Assembly: GCA_963682055.1 (NCBI GenBank)
Contig: OY821750.1
Span: 33,592,081 to 33,656,080, forward strand
DNA length: 64,000 nt
Source: Primula veris
Taxonomy: Eukaryota > Streptophyta > Magnoliopsida > Ericales > Primulaceae
Reading direction: 5' to 3'
Shown: positions 58,862-64,000 of the stretch, one piece after another
Numbering within the stretch: position 1 is the stretch's first letter
How the letters are laid out: every line of letters starts with the position of its first letter
Made by a program: the position numbers and the translations under genes
The notes under the pieces: model-generated
The model's input: the letters and a program-made list of their open reading frames with translations, nothing else
The model's database searches: none
What the model was told of the DNA's origin: nothing

Positions 58862-58975
58862 GAGTAACTTTTAGATAGACCCGTCCTACCACATAGTATT
58901 TCTTATGTAATAATTGGTTTGCCATACCACTTAAGAAATCCTATGTGGTAGACCGAGTCTACCTAAAAGTTACTC
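58862..58975. mobile_element. 114-bp hairpin MITE with 5-bp target duplication
   Basis: Nearly the whole element is an inverted repeat: GAGTAACTTTTAG at the left and CTAAAAGTTACTC at the right, with arms of about 45 bases continuing through TACCACATAG and AAGAAAT-like parts. Direct flanks AAGAA (58857-58861 and 58976-58980) look like a 5-bp duplication. The transcript could fold into a long hairpin. Superfamily unknown. Confidence 0.75.
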
Positions 58976-59816
58976 AAGAAGAGGGTTAATTGTACAAGAT
59001 ACTGTTGTCCTAGTTTTTAATTTCAGTAAATTTGCCTCATTTGTTGTCCAATGGATGTATATATATATATATTTTTTTTTTATATTTTTTTTTACCTTTA
59101 TCTATGGTGTTAGAACTTGGAAGTGTTAATTGTTTACCATAGTTTAAATGAATTGGCCTTATTTTCGTTTTCTTAATTTTCTAGCAGGGGTTGTTCCTGC
59201 TTAATCTTGATGTATTTTTTTTTCTTATACGGGTTCTTATGCTTATGTCACAATATTTCAAAACACTAAAAACTAATCGGATGTTCCCGTAGTATTAATA
59301 AATATTCTGGACTTCTATACTTGGTTTGTAATTGTTTTCAATCCAATCAACGCTGTTTTCAACACGTATTTGTTGGTTCGTATTTTTATTTTACAGGCAG
59401 ATTTTTTATAAATTAAATTATTGTAGATGTTTCTTTAGTTAAGTTCATTTTCTGTAGCCCTGTGCTACCAATTTATAAGAATGTTGTTTGATTTGGCCAG
59501 GTTTTTTTTTTTTAGTATAAAACGCTTCATTGGGACTTTAGAATGAATGGATTTTTTATCCTTCAGATTGAAGACGACTGCTAGAAGAACACTTCATTGG
59601 GACTTTAGAATGAATGAATTTTGGTTCCTTGTAGTAGAATATCTACATGTATAACTTAACCGTTCTTGTATTTAAATCTGGTGTTGTACTTGTTTTCTTC
59701 TGCGAAAGGTTGATGATAGAGCTATTGAAATTCATCCCGTGTTTTCTTCATATGTTTAAAATTATAGGGCTTTCATTTGTGAATAATTTTCTAATCAACC
59801 CCTATGATTTATACAG

Positions 59817-60073
59817 ATGCCAATCGCTTGATCGGTAGGAGATTTTTGTGACCCTCAGGTCCAAGCTGACATGAAACATTGGCCATTCGAGGTCATATCC
59901 GTCCCAGGGGACAAACCCATCATTGTTGTCAACTACAAAGGCAAAGAGAAACAATTTGCGGCCGAAGAAATCGCATCGATGATTCTCATTAAGATGAAGG
60001 AAATTGCCGAGGCTATTCTGGGCACAACAGTGAAAAACGCAGTCGTCACTGTGCCAACATATTTTAACGACAC
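59817..60073 (+). pseudogene. HSP70 exon fragment (pseudogene)
   Basis: Starts after a TTATACAG acceptor with the residues that follow the conserved first intron of plant cytosolic HSC70 genes ([10 protein letters not shown]), then [42 protein letters not shown] and [15 protein letters not shown], part of the nucleotide-binding domain. A frame error gives a stop at 59849-59851. Similarity ends abruptly after FND; the following frame is unrelated. Exon 1 and the rest of the gene are absent, so this is an isolated fragment, not a chaperone gene. Confidence 0.85.
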
Positions 60074-60271
60074 ACTAAATTGGTGCAAACTTCTCGGTAA
60101 AACTCTCTCTAACTCGCCTTTGTAGCATGTTCAGATTTTATTCCAAAATGACTCCAGCTCTAGATCTTTTTATTTCTAGTGATAGTTTATTTTTTATCAT
60201 AGTTTTTCTACTTTTCTGTTTGGATCTAAGTGATTTTGTCTAAACAAATTTAATAAATTTTGCAAAGATTT

Positions 60272-60562
60272 GTTGAATTTTATTCCTTGATTTTACTTGG
60301 ATCGGAGATTTTTTATCACAAATTTGATTGACGTATGAACTTGTTTTATGCATATCATTTATGTATATTGTAACTTTCTTATCCTTTTCCGGCTAGAGTT
60401 TGAGAATAAGCTCATGTAAATTGTTATCCTGGAAATTAGTTTTTAAATTCCTTTGCCTTGCTTTGGATAAAATTGAAGATGAAAGTAGTTTTGAGCTATT
60501 AGGGACGGTGTGTATATTATTTTTATATTTAAGTAATTTAATTAGTTAGATGTATATATTTA
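60272..60562 (+). repeat. Dispersed duplicated segment, copy 2
   Basis: Counterpart of 47659-47962, same orientation, roughly 85% identical by eye with small indels. It lies directly after the HSP70 fragment. Confidence 0.75.
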
Positions 60563-60824
60563 TGTATGCATGTCTATATGCATGTATGGATAATGTTTTT
60601 TCCCTTTACCCTTTGGATCTGTTGGTTTTCACTGTTTTCAAATGAAAATATGTATTTATGTCTGTTTTTACCCTCAGATATGTTGTAGACGTGTTAGAGC
60701 AGAATTTTCTGCATATATGTAGTCGTAGCTCTTAAAATTAATTTAAAATATTTTTGCAGATCTTGTAACTTAATTACAAATGTATATACACGATTTTTAC
60801 CGTTTTTTCGTTTATGCCATTTTT

Positions 60825-60908
60825 GTCATCATCATTATTATCTCCTTGTTGTTGGTGGTGTTGTTTTTGTAAATGAGAATCTAAGTAGTAATATCCCAAA
60901 TATCTGAA
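60825..60908 (-). pseudogene. Copied fragment of SKI3 exon 3
   Basis: About 84 bases match SKI3 exon 3 (43721-43808) in the same orientation. From CTCCTTGTTGTTGGTGG to TATCTGAAA the two are identical over about 70 bases; the GAT-repeat part is one codon shorter. On the minus strand it reads [16 protein letters not shown], as in SKI3. Flanks are unrelated to SKI3. Confidence 0.9.
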
Positions 60909-61027
60909 AAATAGATATAGTAGATTTAATGATTTTAGTCTCCTCACTGAAAAATAATAGTTCGAAAACTTAGCCTTTTTTATTAGTGAAGCCATTGCAT
61001 CTGAAAGTCGCAGCTTAACACCTACTT

Positions 61028-61205
61028 AAAGGGCAAACCCGGTGCTAAAGCTCCCGCTATGCACGGGGTTCGGGTAGGGGTCAGGCCACTTTGGGCCTAA
61101 TGTAGGCATTCCCTTGCGTTTCTGCAGGAGGCTGCTTCCACGACTTGAACCCGTTACCTCCAAGTCACAAGATAGCAACTTTACCGTTGGGTCAAGGCTC
61201 GCCCT
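61028..61205 (-). mobile_element. Au-type SINE
   Basis: tRNA-derived SINE on the minus strand: starts GAGGGCGAGCC, box A-like CCAACGGTAAAG, box B GGTTCAAGTCGTGG, and ends in the GCCCTTT typical of the plant Au family. It is flanked by a 17-bp target duplication, CAGCTTAACACCTACTT (61011-61027 and 61206-61222), showing a discrete insertion. Confidence 0.9.
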
Positions 61206-61232
61206 CAGCTTAACACCTACTTGTTACGAATA

Positions 61233-61383
61233 AAGGGCGGCCTTGGAGCAACGGTAAAGTTGCTGCCATATGACCTGGAGGTCACAACTTCGAGTCGTGG
61301 TAGTAGCCTGATGCAGAAATGCAAGCCCATCCCCTTCCCGGTCCCTGCACAGCTGTAGCACCGGGTTTGCCTTGGCCCTATTG
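61233..61383 (+). mobile_element. Second Au-like SINE, opposite orientation
   Basis: GGGCGGCCTTGGAGCAACGG, then GTAAAGTTGCTGCC, GACCTGGAGGTCAC and a box-B-like TTCGAGTCGTGG, ending CACCGGGTTTGCCTTGGCCC. It is more diverged than its neighbour, with no clear target duplication. The two SINEs stand head to head. Confidence 0.75.
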
Positions 61384-62306
61384 GGTCTCAAATTTGACAT
61401 AATAGTCTATTAGTCTTGATTTTCGAAGGTCGCCTTTTTATTTAGCGACACCACAGAACCAAAAGTTGTAATTTAATATCACATTTTTGTTTCCTTTAGT
61501 AATTTTGTTTCCTTTTCTTTTATCGACTGTGCTACCATCCTTCAATTTTTGTTTCTCTCTCTTACTTTCCTCTTTATTAGTGAAATCATTGTAAAGTTTA
61601 AAAACCACATTATTTTTTTCTCTCCTCTTTTCTCCTTTTTTGTCTATGCGATTGATCCATTTAGCCTCTACGTTTTCCTTTTCCCCATCTGTTGACTTTG
61701 TCGTAGGGATTCTTAATTTGTTTGGTTTTTATGATGGTTCAGGATTTACTTTTGCTTATTAGCTGTTGTATTTATTGGATGCAACCGGTTTCTTTTCACC
61801 TGGACTACATGCTATTGGGGTCCAAGTTTGTCGAGCTACCAGGCAAGAGCTGGTATGTATTTACTTTAGCTTTACTTTTCTGAGGAATTTCAAGTTCTAT
61901 CAATCTGGTATCAGTGTCTAAAGGAAACTCAATTTTCTCAAAATGTTTGTGGCAATCCACTTGAAACGATAGTCTAGTAAGTTTTGGGTTATGGGTTTCT
62001 TCCTCCAGAAAAGTAAAGTTGGTCCTTAGATGTCATCTGTGTGTATTTGTATTTGAAATTAATTTAGCCTTTGGTGTATAATAAGCCTCCATCTTCCTTC
62101 TATGATGCCTTTTACTGGGAAATGTATTAGAATCTAACAATTTGCATAACTATTTATTCTCAGTATATTTAAGGTTGTAGCTTATAGAGGTCATATGTTA
62201 TGAAGATGACATTTTTGACAAGCCTTAATATATAGGTGGAATTTTAATATGTAGACTTTTTGACATGGTTGATACCCTTGATAAACCCCTTTCTTTTTGA
62301 ATATAG

Positions 62307-63974
62307 GGGTCGAAAAAGAGCCTGCGTGACTTACTGTATCACTTATATACGGAGCTGTATCACAAAGCATTCTCCTCATTAGAAGGTTCTCATGCTGGGA
62401 CGTATTTTGGGTGATATTGCCACATCTTTTTTTTTTTCTGCATTTGAGTCTTGGCTTGTGGCAGAGCATTTCAAGGTTAGAGATTTTCTGTTTTGCAGTG
62501 TTGCTGAATTATTTGTTTACTGATAGTGTTAACCTGCTCAGTACATATTTCCTTTTCTGGAGGGGTAATGTAACTTTAGCAAGAGTTCCTAATCCTTACC
62601 TTCCCATATTATTGAAATTTAGCATACTAACCTATCTAAATTTACAAGCATGCAAAAGATCGGTTTTAGCATCGGTGTACCATTTGTCTAAATTTGTGTA
62701 TATTGGTGCTTAGCATACCAGCTAACAATTAGGACATAACTAGTTCTTTTGGAGTTCAAATATTAATGTGGTTTTACTTCTTGTTTGATTTTATAGTTCA
62801 TCTCAATTGGTGGTAAAATTATTTAATATAATACAGCATGATACATACTAAGCTGTTAAAAGAGGATATTTTCTTATTTGAATATGGAGTTTGAAATTAA
62901 ACATCTCATTTTGATAAATGTCGTCGCAAACTTTTTTTCTTCTTGTTCAGAGAGGGTTTGAGTCACAATGGCAGTCGTTGACATTCTCAAAAGCAATATT
63001 TCTGAGTAACGGTTTATTTGCTATCATATCTGGCTTGTTTGGGAACATGCTTGTTGATAGCTTGAGTCTCGGTCCTGTGGCTCCTTTTGACGTTGCTGCT
63101 TGTTTTCTCGCTATTGGAATGGCTGTTATTCTATCGTCGTGGAGTGAGAATTTTGGAGACCCCTCGGAAAATAAGGACTTGCTTACTCAAGTCAAGGGTG
63201 CTGCTATAGCTATTGCTTCAGGTTGGTGAAGTAAAAATAAATTGTGTATTGTTTCAGGTTGCTAGACAATGTTGTCTTCTGGTATGTTATTACATAATAA
63301 TATTGTCATTATGTCTATATTGACATGTGATGCTATGCTAACAAGGGTTAGTTACAGCTATGTAAAGTCTCAAATGATTTCAATTTTATTTCCACCTAAA
63401 AGAGTAGGGATTAATATACCAATGCTTCATATCATGCTTTTTAGTACTCTTATTTAACCATATAAGATAGGGTACTTAATACTTAGGAAACCAATATATT
63501 TTCGGTCCTGTTCTGTCATTTTTTTTTACATTTCTGTTAGGTTTGGGTATTAATTGACAGCTTCTGTTGGATGGTTTACTATCAAAACATGTGATTATAA
63601 GTTAATATACGGGTTTATATTAACCTGCTAATATTTCGCACTTGCTACAGTACCTGAGAAGCATGACTGCTTTTAGTAATATCACGACGTTGATTCTTTC
63701 CAATTGGTGAATCGTGTTTGTAAATTTATTTTTCCTTTTCGTTTTTCGAAATTCTCTTGTATGAAATTATTATGTATAATTTAATTTTGAATTCTAATAC
63801 TTTATATTATGCGATTCAGATGAGAAGATTGCCTTGTTGGGTGCAATACAGTCCCTTTTTGAAGGTTTGATGTACACGTTTGTGTTCCTGTGGGCCCCAA
63901 CATTGAGCCCAAATGAGGAGGATATTCCCTGTGGATTTATTTTTTTAGTTCTTTATTTGGAGACTTTAAAAGAG
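62307..63974 (+). pseudogene. MFSD5-like transporter pseudogene (5'-truncated, continues right)
   Basis: Three exon-like blocks of a plant major-facilitator protein of the MFSD5/MOT2-type family: 62307-62475 (GRKRACVTYCITYI...LGRILGDIATS...FESWLVAEHFK), 62951-63221 (RGFESQWQSLTFSKAIFLS...LGPVAPFDVAACFLAIGMAV) and 63820-63974 (EKIALLGAIQSLFEGLMYTF...). Borders have GT-AG consensus and phases agree. A TAG at 62380-62382 replaces a conserved aromatic residue in the first block. The exons for the N-terminal membrane helices are not found upstream, and the end of the third block departs from the family after CGFIF. Hence a truncated pseudogene, unless the stop is a sequence error. More may lie beyond the right edge. 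Confidence 0.75.
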
Positions 63975-64000
63975 GTGAGTGATGCCGCACCTTTCAAAAT

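Noticed and set aside
61742..61856. Exon-like block between CAG and GTATG, open in more than one frame
   Set aside because: Splice consensus is good, but neither frame matches a family I know, so no gene was called; it is only cited as part of the mosaic.
1..64000. CRISPR arrays, rRNA genes, functional tRNA genes, biosynthetic cluster
   Set aside because: None seen. The tRNA-like sequences at 61.0-61.4 kb are SINEs, and the neighbours of the cyclase are not triterpene-modifying enzymes.

Overview
This is nuclear DNA from a flowering plant, most likely a eudicot. It is AT-rich, its genes have many GT-AG introns, and it carries a Ty1/copia LTR retrotransposon, several MITEs and tRNA-derived SINEs. 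The readable genes are typical plant genes. I cannot name the species.

Layout: (1) 1-0.9 kb, minus: first exon of a pollen-receptor-kinase-like LRR gene running off the left edge. (2) 1.75-3.97 kb, minus: APEM9-like peroxisome biogenesis gene whose N-terminal exon I cannot find. (3) 4.99-5.88 kb: non-autonomous DNA transposon with a decayed Harbinger-associated ORF, sitting between two hexanucleotide repeats. (4) 7.9-26.6 kb, plus: a complete 18-exon oxidosqualene cyclase gene (756 aa when spliced) with the active-site residues of plant lanosterol synthase rather than cycloartenol synthase. Its intron 11 holds a 10.2-kb Sirevirus-type copia element in the same orientation, with 1259-bp LTRs that differ at one position by eye and a perfect 5-bp target duplication. 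(5) 29.5-31.9 kb, plus: multi-exon pseudogene of an LdpA-like iron-sulfur protein. (6) 33.2-44.8 kb, minus: complete 22-exon SKI3/TTC37 homologue (about 1223 aa), the TPR scaffold of the cytoplasmic Ski complex, with a hAT-type MITE in one intron. It is flanked by two arrays of the same ~57-bp repeat in opposite orientation. (7) 46.6-64 kb: gene-poor mosaic of a SAP-like remnant, a Tourist/PIF-type element with an internal 126-bp tandem array, a hypothetical ORF, an HSP70 exon fragment, a copied fragment of SKI3 exon 3, two head-to-head SINEs and a 5'-truncated MFSD5-like transporter pseudogene.

The intact genes act in unrelated pathways (peroxisome biogenesis, sterol/triterpene cyclisation, RNA decay), so no gene cluster is evident. 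The main interest is recent transposon activity inside a sterol-pathway gene, a palindromic motif family dispersed through the copia element including its coding regions, the inverted minisatellite pair around SKI3, and the gene-fragment mosaic at the right end. Exon limits were placed by hand from splice consensus, reading-frame continuity and remembered family sequences; no alignment program was run.
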